Assembly (NCBI RefSeq): GCF_905147045.1
Contig: NC_065894.1
Location: 9,399,501 to 9,463,500, forward strand
Source: Nymphalis io
Lineage: Eukaryota > Arthropoda > Insecta > Lepidoptera > Nymphalidae
Direction: 5' to 3'
Length of the DNA stretch: 64,000 nt
Shown: positions 38,416 through 63,242 of the stretch, one piece after another
Numbering within the stretch: position 1 is the first letter of the stretch
How the letters are laid out: every line of letters starts with the position of its first letter
Notes under the pieces: generated by a model
Told to the model about the DNA's origin: nothing
What the model saw: only the letters and a program-made list of their open reading frames with translations
Databases searched by the model: none
Position numbers and translations under genes: made by a program

Positions 38416-41029
38416 GCATGACTTTGGGTCCTGAGACATAAACCAGCTTGTTAAAAATTAACTAACTGCCGGTAACTACGATTTTGATTAGAAATTAATT
38501 TATGATTTTATCCATCAAAGACATTCCTAGTATTTCACGCTGACCTACCTGAACAATAAAAACTTACATGTACACAATACTTTTTGTTTATGTTTGTCTC
38601 TATCTGCCGTCACCCTATATCTGTCTGAAAACCATTAAAAAATTTTTTATGAACTAGAAATAATGCTTTGAAATTCATTTTTAAACGTAGGTGTGTAAGA
38701 TAAAAGTGTATATTCTTGGAAATTAAGGCATTTTCATCTACACCACATTCGTTTGACATATTTAGACCCTGACTACGTATAGCTATAAAATTTAATATTC
38801 TTTAAATGTAATTAATGAATATACAAGACCATAATTATATTTTCTTGAACGTAATTAACATAAAATAGTAGTAAACAATAAACACAATATTGAAATCGAT
38901 TACCGCCACATGATTACTTTAATAATAAATGCTTTACCGTTATTGGTTTAAGGACCATTTTGGTATGATGCGGTTATCATGTCGCTTATTGTACGTTCGT
39001 GCGTGAATGTTTTGACGGCTCGCACGATACATCCGAGTGATAGGCATGCACGTGTTTATCGACGCATCTGACCTCACATCGAGCTCACGTCGAAACTAGC
39101 TGATAATTGATAATAGATACAATATCGGAATCGATTATATTGATGATTTTATCAATATTTTCACATCTTTGCGTCTGGGTATTCGTTTTTATAACAATGA
39201 CATTTTTAAAGATGCACGTGAACGAGGTTAGCAAAATACGCTTATACATTTTTTTGTCTGTAAATATAAGTGGAGTGTTCGAAATTATATCTGTAGCCAA
39301 AAAACAATGGCTGCGATCGTAAAGATCACAAATAGAAATAATTTTGGAATTCATTGTAAGATGTTGTCGTTATTCTAACTAAAGATTATACAAGTTGATT
39401 TATTATTAAAAAAAGAAAACATACAAACTACACGACCCGGATAGCGGGTGCTTTAATATAAGGCTGCCGCTCGTTATCACTATGGACTTTCGACCCGAGC
39501 AAGTACGAACCACTAGCAACGGTTCATCCTTATTAACTTTGTTATCTAACAAAGGTAACAGTAATCTTGAGAGTTTGCAAGAGTATGCTTAACGATGTTT
39601 TTGTAAACTCGTTACATTGCGACTCTCAGACGACAATATCTGGAATATGTCTATCGTGTCCCACTTAGCCTTTCGGGTCGGAGTTTTGTTTGTTACTTCA
39701 TTTCCTATATACACATCGTTACCCCTTGAATTTATTATATCGAGATATTCATTCCTAGTGATTTTGTCACAGTTCTAAAGATTTGAGGTTATTTATGGAG
39801 TTATAAAAAATACGAAAATACCGACATGTGTTTTCATTAAGACGCAAAATTGTACTCTAACCATTAAAATATATCTGGATTATCCCAAAATAATACTTTT
39901 TAAGTTTATTTAATGAAAAGAGCGTTTTTAAAAAAAACTTATGTGATTACAATATTTCAAAAGCGGCGAACTTTAAACTTTGAACTTTAAACGTTACAAT
40001 CATGTATTAAAAACTTAAATCTGCTCTTTTAAATTACCAAGAAGTTTTGAAATCAATACCACGTTTAAAAAAATCCTTTTAAAAGTCGTACTAATCACGG
40101 TTGCATCAATGATGCAGAGACGAAGAACTATAGCATTCGGGCTCACGATACAAGTTGCAGCTGCCTGCGTTGGCGTCTAGCGTTGTTATTACTTGTACCA
40201 AGTATGTCCGTAACTGTGTGACAAGGAGTAAGCGTTCGGCGTTCAGCGTTCGAATTTTAAATTTGTAACACGCTTTACCTTTTTTATTATAATTGATTGT
40301 ACATTAACCAATAATGATCTTATTTATAAATTTTTGCTCTTTTTGTCACTATTAATTTCAGATTCGAAAGAAGAAGACAGCATAGTTTATCTAATCAGCC
40401 CCATATACAACGTTGTTTGTGTTCAAAATATAACCTCCTTTTTGTTTTGTCCTGTAAGATACACGCGATTATTTGATTTAATTGTTTTAATAATAGTTTT
40501 TAATAACTTAAGTTAATTTTAAACCAATAATTGAAGTTTATTTAAAACGAATGTTTTAATTTTATTATAAGAAGAAAACTATTTTTTACAAAAAAAGCAC
40601 ATCATTAAAATACGTGTCGTTAAGAAATCTTGAAGTATATTTTACAGAATAAGATTCATTCGTGTTATTATAAACCAACAAGTTTTCTGCTCATAATGTT
40701 ACTTCCGGCTTATGCGAGTGACTTGAAGGCTAAGACCTTCTTGGTGAAAATAAAACAGTTCACGGCGTCGGGATAACAGCCAGTGGCATAAATCGTGTAA
40801 TGTTCTTGAATATAGTTTATACATAACCGGACTTTCATAACAGGGACATTTATAATAGCTCGCGTCTCTTTCTAAAGAAAAATCTGTATTTATGTCCACG
40901 TTTTATTTATGATTACTATAAATATATAATGTAAGATGTTCTAAGTGATATAACGATATATTGAAAATTGTTGTGAAGTTGCATGTTTTGATTGATTGGA
41001 CGTTCGGTTAGCTCGTATCGTATCGCAAA

Positions 41030-41640
41030 GCAATATATCGAATCGGACGCGGGACGTTGTCTAGGCGTCGGCGGCATGCCGTATCGCTGAAGCCGCCATC
41101 CGCAGAGATGATGACTATGTTCGCTCTCATTCATTAGAGGGGTGCGGGGAGGGTGCAAGACGTCGCGCGCCGCCCGACGATATCGATTTTGTCCCATCCC
41201 CTGCCCGCGCTGCCCCCACACCCCCGCTCTCAGCATCCGACCTCGAGTGCTCTCTTCTCGCGCCTACGGACACCTCCGACAGAAACTACGCCTTAACGAC
41301 ATGACGCCACAGCTCAAAATTCCAACCCACGACCTACACATCGCCTCGCCCTGCCGATCCCTAATGAACCCTCCGACCGAAAGTCACTTGGTCGAGATTG
41401 CAATGCCTCGCTGCGATGCTCTCGTCCACGTCGGTGGAAAAAATAAGCTTTTTGTTACAATTAAAATGGTAAATCAAACCAATTTTAGTAATTGCGAGGT
41501 CAAACTTTGAAGTGGCAGCGCACGGTGAGGGCGGGCTTTTTGAACGCGTATGATTTTTAATGGGCCGTTCTAGAGCTATTACGTACGACGGACGGAGGAC
41601 GCCGATTTGCGAAGGTTTCGATGAACCATCTGATATACAT
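41030..41640. promoter_or_regulatory. GC-rich island, candidate conserved regulatory element
   Basis: Long GC-rich block (GCGCGCCGCCCGACGATATC, CCCGCGCTGCCCCCACACCC) in the middle of AT-rich intron, with a second patch at 41510-41640. Open frames over it have C/P/R-rich, non-protein-like composition and no splice context I trust. I see no repeat similarity. Confidence 0.3.
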
Positions 41641-43006
41641 ACATTCGTTAAATGTAGTACCCAGTCTCCGGTCTTATCAAAACTAAAGAATCGTGATGAA
41701 TAACCGACTTCGTATCGTCATTACTTATTGCTTGACTGCATAGAGACTCCAATGTCACTCGCCAGAGCTTGTGACTTGCGATCTTATGTAATAAATAATT
41801 AAGATTCTTATGTTGTCTTGATTTAACTTGTACAGCATGAACCGAATTTCTGATAAATTTTATCTATAGATCGTTGACTCGAAATAACCATTTTAATGCA
41901 GGCATAGTAATCATCAAACTATCCTAGGTCATTAACCTTTGTTTTGTTCGACTTACAGCAAATTAACGTCAATCATACGATGATAAATATAATATCTTAA
42001 AAGTTTGTAATTGTAGATTCTTAACTACTTACTAATATGTCGATAACAAAGTATAAATTAATTAAAAAAATTCTTTTAGCGTGTGTATTAGCAATAATTT
42101 ACGAATTTTATTGTATAATATATATTTTTTTATTCTAAACCGTATGATCTATCAATTTTAACATTCTTTTATATTCAACTTAATGTTCAATACATATTTT
42201 TCTCATGAAATATATTTTTTCCGTTGTTATACATCATTTGAGGTCTTTGTAATAATACGTAATTTTCATTTATACTTTTAGTTGGGAGATAATATCATAA
42301 CTTGCGTTATAACATTACACCAGGGCCTCGTAAATATAGATATTTTAGTATAGACCAAATTGTAACAAATTAATTATAATAACATTTCATCATAACAATA
42401 AAACATAATGTTCATCTAGCAATTTATGTTTTTAAAAAAAATTTACGATTGAACTTCGAATGACCCGAAGTCAGATTTCGAATGGTTGTTTTAAAAGCGG
42501 ACATTTTTTTGTACTACTATAAAGTTTCAATTTTTTTTCTATATAACTCTCAAAAAGGGAATTCAATTATAAGGTAATTAACGATAATATCAATAATAAA
42601 AATGGTAATTTTTTTTTTATTGTAAAAAATACAAAACTATAAAATTGTTTTGAAATATAACATAACCTTGTATACATTTAACATTGCGGTAGGTCTGAAT
42701 TAATATATTATGCGCATTATATTTTTTATATATCGACTGATATGCGCACCGTGCACACCGCGATGCATAATACATACATGTCGCGTCTACGTACGGAATG
42801 TTTTGCGTCCGTACAGGTGACCATGCTGTGTAAAAAGAGTATACCTTTTTAATCAGCTTAATTGATATCGATTTTGTTGATGCAATGATGTCTGCGATCG
42901 TACTTGATCAAGTTGTGTATGTATATGTATACTAACGAGGGGTGGTTAGAGACGACCACTTAGGATGATGGAAAATCAAATTTTGTTTTTATTCTGTCTT
43001 TATTAG

Positions 43007-43106
43007 GTTCGATATGTTTGTAGATAACAAGCCTAAAAAGGAATTATTGTTATTGTTATTGAACAATAGTAAAATAGTTTATTCGGATTTCGAAGGTATA
43101 AAGCAG
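43007..43106 (+). other. possible cryptic or alternative exon
   Basis: A good acceptor (TTTTATTCTGTCTTTATTAG) is followed by 100 open bases and the donor GTAATG. The frame reads FDMFVDNKPKK, a leucine run made by TTATTG repeats, then NNSKIVYSDFEGIKQ. It ends in phase 0 and so could join 50952; ATG at 43014 could be a start. AT-rich codons and the simple repeat argue against real coding. Confidence 0.2.
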
Positions 43107-44719
43107 GTAATGATTGTCTTGTCTATTGTAATATCTAATCCATGTACAGTAGCAATTAAACCTTTAGTACGCGTGATATCACCACTCTTATGCAAGTCTG
43201 CTTCAATAATTATACGCTTTACAAATTTAACATTATACAGTTGTTTCTAATAAAGAAAAAAAAAACACGCATGTTTTTGTTTTAAATAATACAACGGAAC
43301 TTAAGATTGCAAAGTTATAAGCAGACTGAATGTTTTCTCTCGATCAATTTGTATACTGCGACTAATCGGATTAAATTCTGTCCCGAGCGAACGTTTAAAG
43401 GAGTGCTATTATTTTTCAGTTCTCAAAAGGTTTTCATGTATTGTGTTCAAGATTCAATCGTAGCAACTGTTCGAGTCGGACCTTCGATTAAATATATTTT
43501 AATGTACGGATCTCGGACCCTAGTTCTAAACTTATAATTAAATGTACAAGTTTTCGATTAATTACTTCCGAATTTTGATAATAAATTATGAAGTGACTTC
43601 GTTAATGATTAGTATAACAATGTTTATTATTTCAACAATTAACTGTTGGTTCGAAGCTATTTCGTTAACGACCTTTTAAGAATCGATAAGTACGAGACAT
43701 TTATATTACAGCAAAATCTAAATCTACTTTGTTCCAATATGCTTTTACAATCATTTTAACAATCGCCATTTTAAATGATTGTATTAAATGTAAAGCTAAC
43801 ACCAGTTCGGAATGTAGATTCTATTAAGAAGGACCGGCAACGGAACGGCAAGTTTCTTCCCAGAAGACGTGTATGTTTGATATTTAGTAGTACCGTGTTT
43901 ATGTTACACTTCTCGAGAGTGAAGAGAAGCTTCAAATATTCATTAACTTTCTACTGCAATTTGTTCACTATCCATAACATTCAAGTACTGTCTAATAGAA
44001 ATTCTCACACGAGGAAAAAAATACCTTCCGACTGGTCAAAGATTATTTTCTTTTGTTTATACATTAATATGAGCGACAATTATTTAAATACAAGTTTGTT
44101 GATGTGATTTGTTCCAGAGACATAGACAGAAACATAGTAATTTGAACTAATTTTTAATTTCATTCTATTTACTTCGAACACAATAATATCGTCGATGCAT
44201 GTCATTAATGGTTCGCAATTTGTAAATACTATACGCCTGGTTATTATGTAAATGCCCTTCAAAAGCGTCTGCCCTGACCTGCCTCAACGAGGGGAAAGCT
44301 TGGGGTAGGTTATGCCATTGCATCCGACCATTCGCCCACTGCAGGGGTGGCTTTGCATAAGTATACCCCTGTTTATACTTACCGCCGTGAATGTGTCTGT
44401 CTGCCTTAATCACTGGATTTATGAATGCTGCGGTATAATTATGACTCCCGTATGCATTTGCCATATACGTCTTGATATTTTTTAAATAATTACATGTCCA
44501 TGCATTCATTCACTCTTGATAGGCGTGTTGAAGATTATATTTGTGTGAAAATTGCATATTATTGTTAAATAGTTGCATAAAACTGTCTAAGTATTGAGTG
44601 TTTCGACTTTGGTAGACAACTGATCACAGAATGATTTGTTCGATAAACTATCAAACGACGATTTTAGTTAGTTATAAATTTTGTATCACGTAGCTTAAGC
44701 AGAACAAAGTTGAAAATAA

Positions 44720-45330
44720 ACACGAGATCGATATGGCTCCGACGGTCCAAAGTCGCGCTTCTGTCTGTACGACGCTTCGTTCTCTCGCAAATCAGAAATG
44801 GAATTCCGCCGCCAGCTAATCTAAGCTGTAGGTATCCGGCAGATGATTAAAAAGCGTGCGTGCCCACTTGACGCACAGTGTTAGCTTTTTGCATGGGTGT
44901 GCGGTGCGGTGGCACTAATGAAACGGCGTGTGCGTCGCGGCCTACGTACGCGGGCCTTGCATTGGGTCGGGTCAGTGAACTCGCCCGCCCACTATCGGGG
45001 TAAATATGCCGAATGCACACAGATGCGCGCGCCGCACCCCCCTATGCCCCGCTCGCCCCCGACGCGCCGCCGTCGCCGCCGTCGCCGCTGCACTCTGCAC
45101 GCATCCACCCCCGACCCCTCTTAAAACTCCTAATTGATTGCGCAAATTTTCTCGCAATAACTGTCTTTTTATGGTGTTAATGATGTAAACTTGCGCAGTT
45201 CCGCCGCTCTAATTGATGCTACGAGCTACGACGTGATCTCGTAGCCTCCGCGTCTGTCGCGACGACGCTGGTTCGCCATCGCGACGACGGGGCCGTGAAA
45301 AATTAATTAGCGTGCATTCGTATTAGCTTT
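44720..45330. promoter_or_regulatory. GC-rich island with homeodomain- and C/EBP-like sites
   Basis: The core at 44890-45120 is strongly CpG-rich, with CGCCGTCGCCGCCGTCGCCG. Just downstream come TAATTGATTG (45131), a perfect TTGCGCAA (45138-45145), TAATTGAT (45210) and AATTAATTAG (45301). This mix resembles a developmental enhancer or promoter. Arginine-rich open frames on both strands reflect base composition. Confidence 0.35.
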
Positions 45331-46409
45331 TTGGGGATTCCTCCGACGGGATGCGACGTTTCGGAACAGATTCCTTACTCTCATGAAACTCATGCATATA
45401 ACGTTTAGTCTGTTGCTGAATGCTTTTAATTTTATGCTTAAATAATATCCAAGTAATACTTTTAACTATTAGTAATAGTTAATTAGATCTGGGAAAATAA
45501 TTGTAACTTGTACATAATTTTACTCCCTTTAGGCAGGCATATTTATATTTCTGCAAAATAAAATATTTATATATACGTTATAAAACTATAAGGAATGTAT
45601 TAATAAAGTTACATACTGAGCTTACGAATCGATTTCGTGATGATACAAGCGTTGCGTCATATGCAGTCAGATGATGTCACGGTGACGTTACGCGGTTAAA
45701 ATATGGCCGAAGCTTTGTGGGACAAGAACATTTCTCTTTCATCCGAATTCGTGTTTATTTTTTCAGTCTGTTTATAATCATAAAAAATATTACACTTGAA
45801 ATGAACTGTCGACTGTTTTTACGTCAAAAAAGTTTGAAATTTTAATTGAATAAACGATCAAACCTTAACAATACTTATTATATACAATTAATTTAGTGTG
45901 AGGAAGCTTGTTGTGTAAAGTATTACTTTATAGAAAGTAAAAGGATACTTATGATTGAATCACGAAGTCTTCTATAAAACACCCTAAAAAAAAATAGAAT
46001 AATTTATACTTTCTTTGAAATGAACAATTGTTTTACTTCACAATGCCTCATTATTTATATTTTAAGCAATTATCCAATAAGACTCATGTCACCTATTGAA
46101 CAATGATGTATTATGGTAGATACACAAAAGTTGCAAAAACAAATATACTAAGTTTCAAATCAATCCGATGAAGGATGTATGAACGCATATAGATAATGTA
46201 AACAAAAACAATCACTCCTTTTTATAAAATACTTTTGAAACAACACGATAGGACATAACATCCAAAATATTAAGCCTTAAAATCTAATGCAATTTCCACT
46301 TATAATTATTCCATAGCTATATAGTATATAATATAGATATCTAGTTTTAAAACCCGTGAATTGTTGATAATATTACGGCAGCAAGGCCCTGTGGTGGTCC
46401 GTCTAGTGA

Positions 46410-46500
46410 GTTACTATGCAGGCAATTACGGGCTTGAGTGGCATAACATCTCAGGACAGCAGAATATTTGGTTGAGCAAGGAATGTTAGTGATAGGAATT
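46410..46500 (+). mobile_element. possible decayed family 2 fragment
   Basis: GCAGGCAATTACGGGCTTGA and GGCATAACATCTCAGGAC loosely resemble the ACAGGCACAAGGGACATAAC part of family 2. Weak. Confidence 0.2.
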
Positions 46501-47270
46501 TGGGGAAACCGAAATCTTATTACGTTTTTCTGATAACATAAAGTATTGATAAGTAGGCGTCCTTCTACATTTTTGCATAATTTGATCATTTGAAATGTAA
46601 TGTTAGAATGATTAGAAAATAATAATTTGAACCTACCATATTATACGGTTTGTGTTTCTTCTGATGTTTTGAAAATTAATAACGTTCGAAATAAATGTAT
46701 ATAGGAAAAAGGGAGGAAGAGATTGAGCGGCTTAGCAGACACTAGACAGTACATATTTGACCAATGTTCAATTACAATATCAATAAGTTTCCATATGCTA
46801 AATTAATATATCTCTTAAAATTATAATACATCTCGTTTCTCGCGCTTAGCATGAAATTATGCCACATGTATGCCCACCAACTTGCACTGAAGTAGCACAC
46901 TTGAATACGATTAACTATGTATGTATAAAACTGATATGATGTTGCTGTTAAACAAAATGTGACGTAATAGGGTAGATCTCACGCAAACATCCTAATCAAA
47001 TGAACAGGTCGTCTCTTGTCCGATAAATGCTGCGGCCGGAAGCGAACCGACGAAAATAATTTGGATGTGCAATAGTGCTCGTTTCATTGGCGGCCTCCCG
47101 TAATTGAATAACCGACAACGGAAGAACGCGTAGTCTTAGTTCAGCTGGATGGGACAGTGTGCGTACATGATCGCGTTTCTTCAAAGGTTATTAAAATTTT
47201 ATAACTCTTAAAATTAAAACGAGACAGCAGTCCCGGAGTGATGCGTTGTTATACAAGGACTACTCGAGAG

Positions 47271-47363
47271 CCTAGGGGCCCCGCCAGCCAGCCAAAACTA
47301 AAATCACTTTAACCGCTCCGGAATTGGGGGGGGGGGGGGTAATAAAAAAAATGCCTAGGGGCC
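47271..47363. repeat. G14 run between direct CCTAGGGGCC repeats
   Basis: Direct copies of CCTAGGGGCC at 47271-47280 and 47354-47363 enclose a 14-base G run (47326-47339). Probably part of a decayed element; family unknown. Confidence 0.6.
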
Positions 47364-48839
47364 TTGTATGTCTAAGTCCGGGTCTGAAGACAAATGCATT
47401 GGCTGGTTTAATTTATGTATCTATATTTATATGATTGGTCTATACATAGACTCACTTCATTCTTTCTTATTTACAGTACGTATTTAGTATTGAAATTTTA
47501 AATTGTTTTTATATAGAGTGATAAGACCATGCAATAAGAGAAAAAGTTAAATTAAATAACAGCGTAGTTGATATCAAACGCAAAACAGAATAGAATTGCG
47601 ATGAATTAATGTTTATATGATAACGAAGCAAGAATTTTGTATGACGTCATAATAAGTTTTAAAATAACAAGCTATCCATATCTAGACTCTAAAAATGAAT
47701 CCTAAACAGCATCAACATATAATTTAAAAAGGGGGATCGATATACAAATCAAACCACGTGCTAAATCATGTTTAAGATTAAATTTATTAGAACTGGTTAT
47801 AAGATAACTATCTATTGGATTGCGAAATGTGAAAGGAAATTCCTTCAAACATTTTACAATTATTTAAACTTAATTTTTTTTATATATAAGGTAGAGTAAA
47901 TACATGTGATAATCTTGAAAATATTTCGTTTTTATTATTACATTTATTTTTAGTTGTTTATAATTAATATAATTCTTGAATAGATATTATCACATATATG
48001 CATCGTCTGTGAATATGTTATTTTAATTTAAAATAATTGTATTACCGTCTTATTTTGACAACACATATACATAAATTAATATACAATATTTATTACGTAT
48101 ATCTCGAAAACGGTTCTTTAAATATTTAGCTCAAATTTTGATATTATCGTATTATCATAAAAGTAATGTATAAATAAAAGTATCTAGACAAAGTAAGCTC
48201 GTCCAGTCGAGTATAGATCATTGAAGGAAATTGCTCTGCCCACATGAAGGATGCGAGCTTCTGAAGCGGTGATGCAACGGAATACTATAGTTATTTGGCA
48301 TGCGTACCCGCACCGATATACTCGTTCGAAATGATTAATAGACAATAAATTATTCTACGTAACATATTTAAAAGGAAATAATATCTGGATGCAATACTAG
48401 TTCCATAGTCCATTACTGATTGAGATCGAATGTTTATGAAACGAGTCGAGGTATCTAATTATTTCGTATTTAACATTTTTTTGTTATTTTAAATCTAAAG
48501 GTCAACTATAAGTGGCTGAAATTATATAGACACTAGTATAACGAACAACTTGCGTAGTAACTTGTTATAATCCGATACATGGATTACTCGGAAATGAAAA
48601 TGTCTGGCGAGCGTTCTGCGAAACAGTTGAGTAACAGCTATATAATAATCATTTTAATCGTATTAAGATTTTTAATTTATAGATAGAATTGTTATAATTT
48701 TATAGTATAAAAGCGAGCGTAAAAACTGTTCCCGTTAAACCTTTCCGGCTGTACATATTAATTTTGTATCCCTCAAAGTTACGAGGTATAGTATTCGAGC
48801 TCAATAGCGAATGTTTATAATAAATTCACGAAGTTTACG

Positions 48840-49390
48840 TAGTCGCACGCTTACGTCGAGACGTAGTTAGCAGATTTGAATTGAACTCGGTCTCGGCGAT
48901 AACTCACGCCGCCGCCGCGCTCTGCAAGTTGCGCCCTTCACGTTTCCATCTCCGGCACCGTTCATTAGATAGTTAAGCGTCGACCGAATAGTGGATCACG
49001 TCCCGCTATCAGGTGCGCTGCAAACAAAACGCTGAATAGAGGCCGGGTTAAACATGCACGACGGGTGTACGGGTATAATTAAAGTTTAGGAGACGCTCAC
49101 GTCGCCCGTTAACCTCGTTATCGGGCGCTAGAAGTGGGTGAGACGCGGCGGGAGGGAGTCAGCCTCGGGGTGGGAGGGAAACGGGGAAAATCAATGACAG
49201 CCGCCGCGCGCCGTCTCTCCCCGGCCCGACGCGCTCATCTCGCCACGTGCCTCGGTCACTGGCCTGCTCGCCACCGCTACCGCTGCTATTGCCGCAACCT
49301 CTTACAGTAACTCTGTGATTGATGATGCCCATATGCAACCCTGACCGCCCGCTGACACACGTCTATCGACAGCACTGACCTTAGATACCG
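48840..49390. promoter_or_regulatory. GC/CpG-rich island upstream of the kinase exons
   Basis: About 550 bases with repeated CG-rich words (CGCCGCCGCCGCGC, GACAGCCGCCGCGCGCC) and a GGGAGGGAGT patch. It lies 1.6-2.1 kb upstream of the 50952 exon. A 40-codon ATG frame starts near 49193, but it has no donor at its end. Best read as a regulatory island; nothing in it can be proved coding. Confidence 0.33.
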
Positions 49391-50921
49391 AAATGATCCG
49401 ACCCTTTAACAAACATCGAAGTCTAGCAAAAGATACACTTTAACAATCTACATGTGGATTAAAAAAAAAGCCTGTCAATATGATATGATTTCGTTCCAAT
49501 ACGATACCTTGTCGTCACTTAAAACGGCAGTCTCCTGTAAAATATATTTCGAATTAGATATGTAGGTCGCCGTCAGAAATTTGGGTTATCATTTGGCCGC
49601 TTCGATATGCGACACTTCCGCTACGCTGCGAATGGTATGCGGTCTTCAATATTGTTATTGCCCGCTATGTAACTTACATAACAGTGGCGAATGCCAGATA
49701 TTGTAGGTCACGTGACGTTGCTCTGATGCATCCGTCACGTTACAATTCAGACCTATTTGAGTTTAAATCATGCAAGCTCATACAGTTTAATCATCAACGC
49801 AGACATTTGAATAACCACACATAAGTAGTGAGAACACAATGAGTCACACTCATTTCGGCTAGACGCGTCGGTGCCGCATAAAAAAACCGGTAGCATTGAA
49901 CTGCCTAGTCCCGAATCCATGCGTTGAGCGTTGTATGAATGTTTTATATAAGCGTATCGAACATCGTCGATCAATGTCAACCGCATATTTGGGTCAACGT
50001 CCGGTCAAATTCCCGCGCTCTTCGCCTCTTCATTTCCTATAATGCATGCGGACACTTTTTATTGTTGATCGTGTATGCGTGGTGGGAGCGATACCTGAAT
50101 TTTAAGCACTTTTGAATTCGCTTAGAAACTTTACAATCCGTTGCACGTCAATAATTTTAAAAAAATATTGAGAGTACCGTCAATATGTCAACGTACTTTT
50201 GACAGTTGATTTTTATATCATTCGTTTATTGTTGTTTATCAAAATATGCGTTAATTATAAATAAAGAGGAATTTAATTAATTCCATAATGATAACATTTA
50301 TATAAAAAACTGGGAAATAATAAGTCTGTTTGTGAAAAGTATACGGTAAAGAATTATTATCATTTTTAAGTTACATAAGATTTTTTGTACATTGATAGGC
50401 AATTAATGCATATTATAAACAATATTCTATTAGAAAAACTAAAACAGATTGTTTGTTGATCAATGAAGTCTGTGTAAGATAAATCTTACGTAAAACTATT
50501 TTTAACTTTAAGTTTGTGTTGCAAAAATCTTCGATAAACTCGTATAGCTTTACTACGTAATATTCTATAACTTTGGTGATTTTTTCGCCTAAGACGTTTT
50601 TATTAGCGTCTAATCCGACGTCTGCATATATTATGCATGATGTCAAAACAGAGCGGTCTAGGCTTGCTTAGGGATTAGCGTTGTATCGTTGGTATATAAA
50701 CATACACACTTTAATATGCTAAAAGAAATATCCTTGTGAACTTTAATCTTATTTAATAATGTATTGGATATAGGTATAGTAAGGATATAGATTTATGGAA
50801 ATTATTCCTGCCAAAAAAGTAGAACAATGCATATTTTTTGCTCGTGTTAAATTAAATTAAAAGCTATGATGTTTTGATAAGACCCGACCATGGAATTTAG
50901 ATCTGAAATCAGATAATATAA

Positions 50922-63242
<12,321 letters not shown>

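Noticed and set aside
40362..40452. Exon with strong acceptor and GTAAGA donor
   Set aside because: Open frames are AT-driven, and no frame gives recognisable protein; probably a pseudo-exon.
41142..41510. 122-residue frame
   Set aside because: Cys/Pro/Arg-rich composition from a GC island, with no domain I recognise.
44165..44509. 114-residue minus frame with a GTAAGT-like donor in reverse near 44380
   Set aside because: No recognisable domain, no good acceptor found; kept only as a remote possibility.
44897..45157. Arginine-rich frames on both strands
   Set aside because: Caused by CGC/CGT-rich simple sequence in the GC island; no splice or start context.
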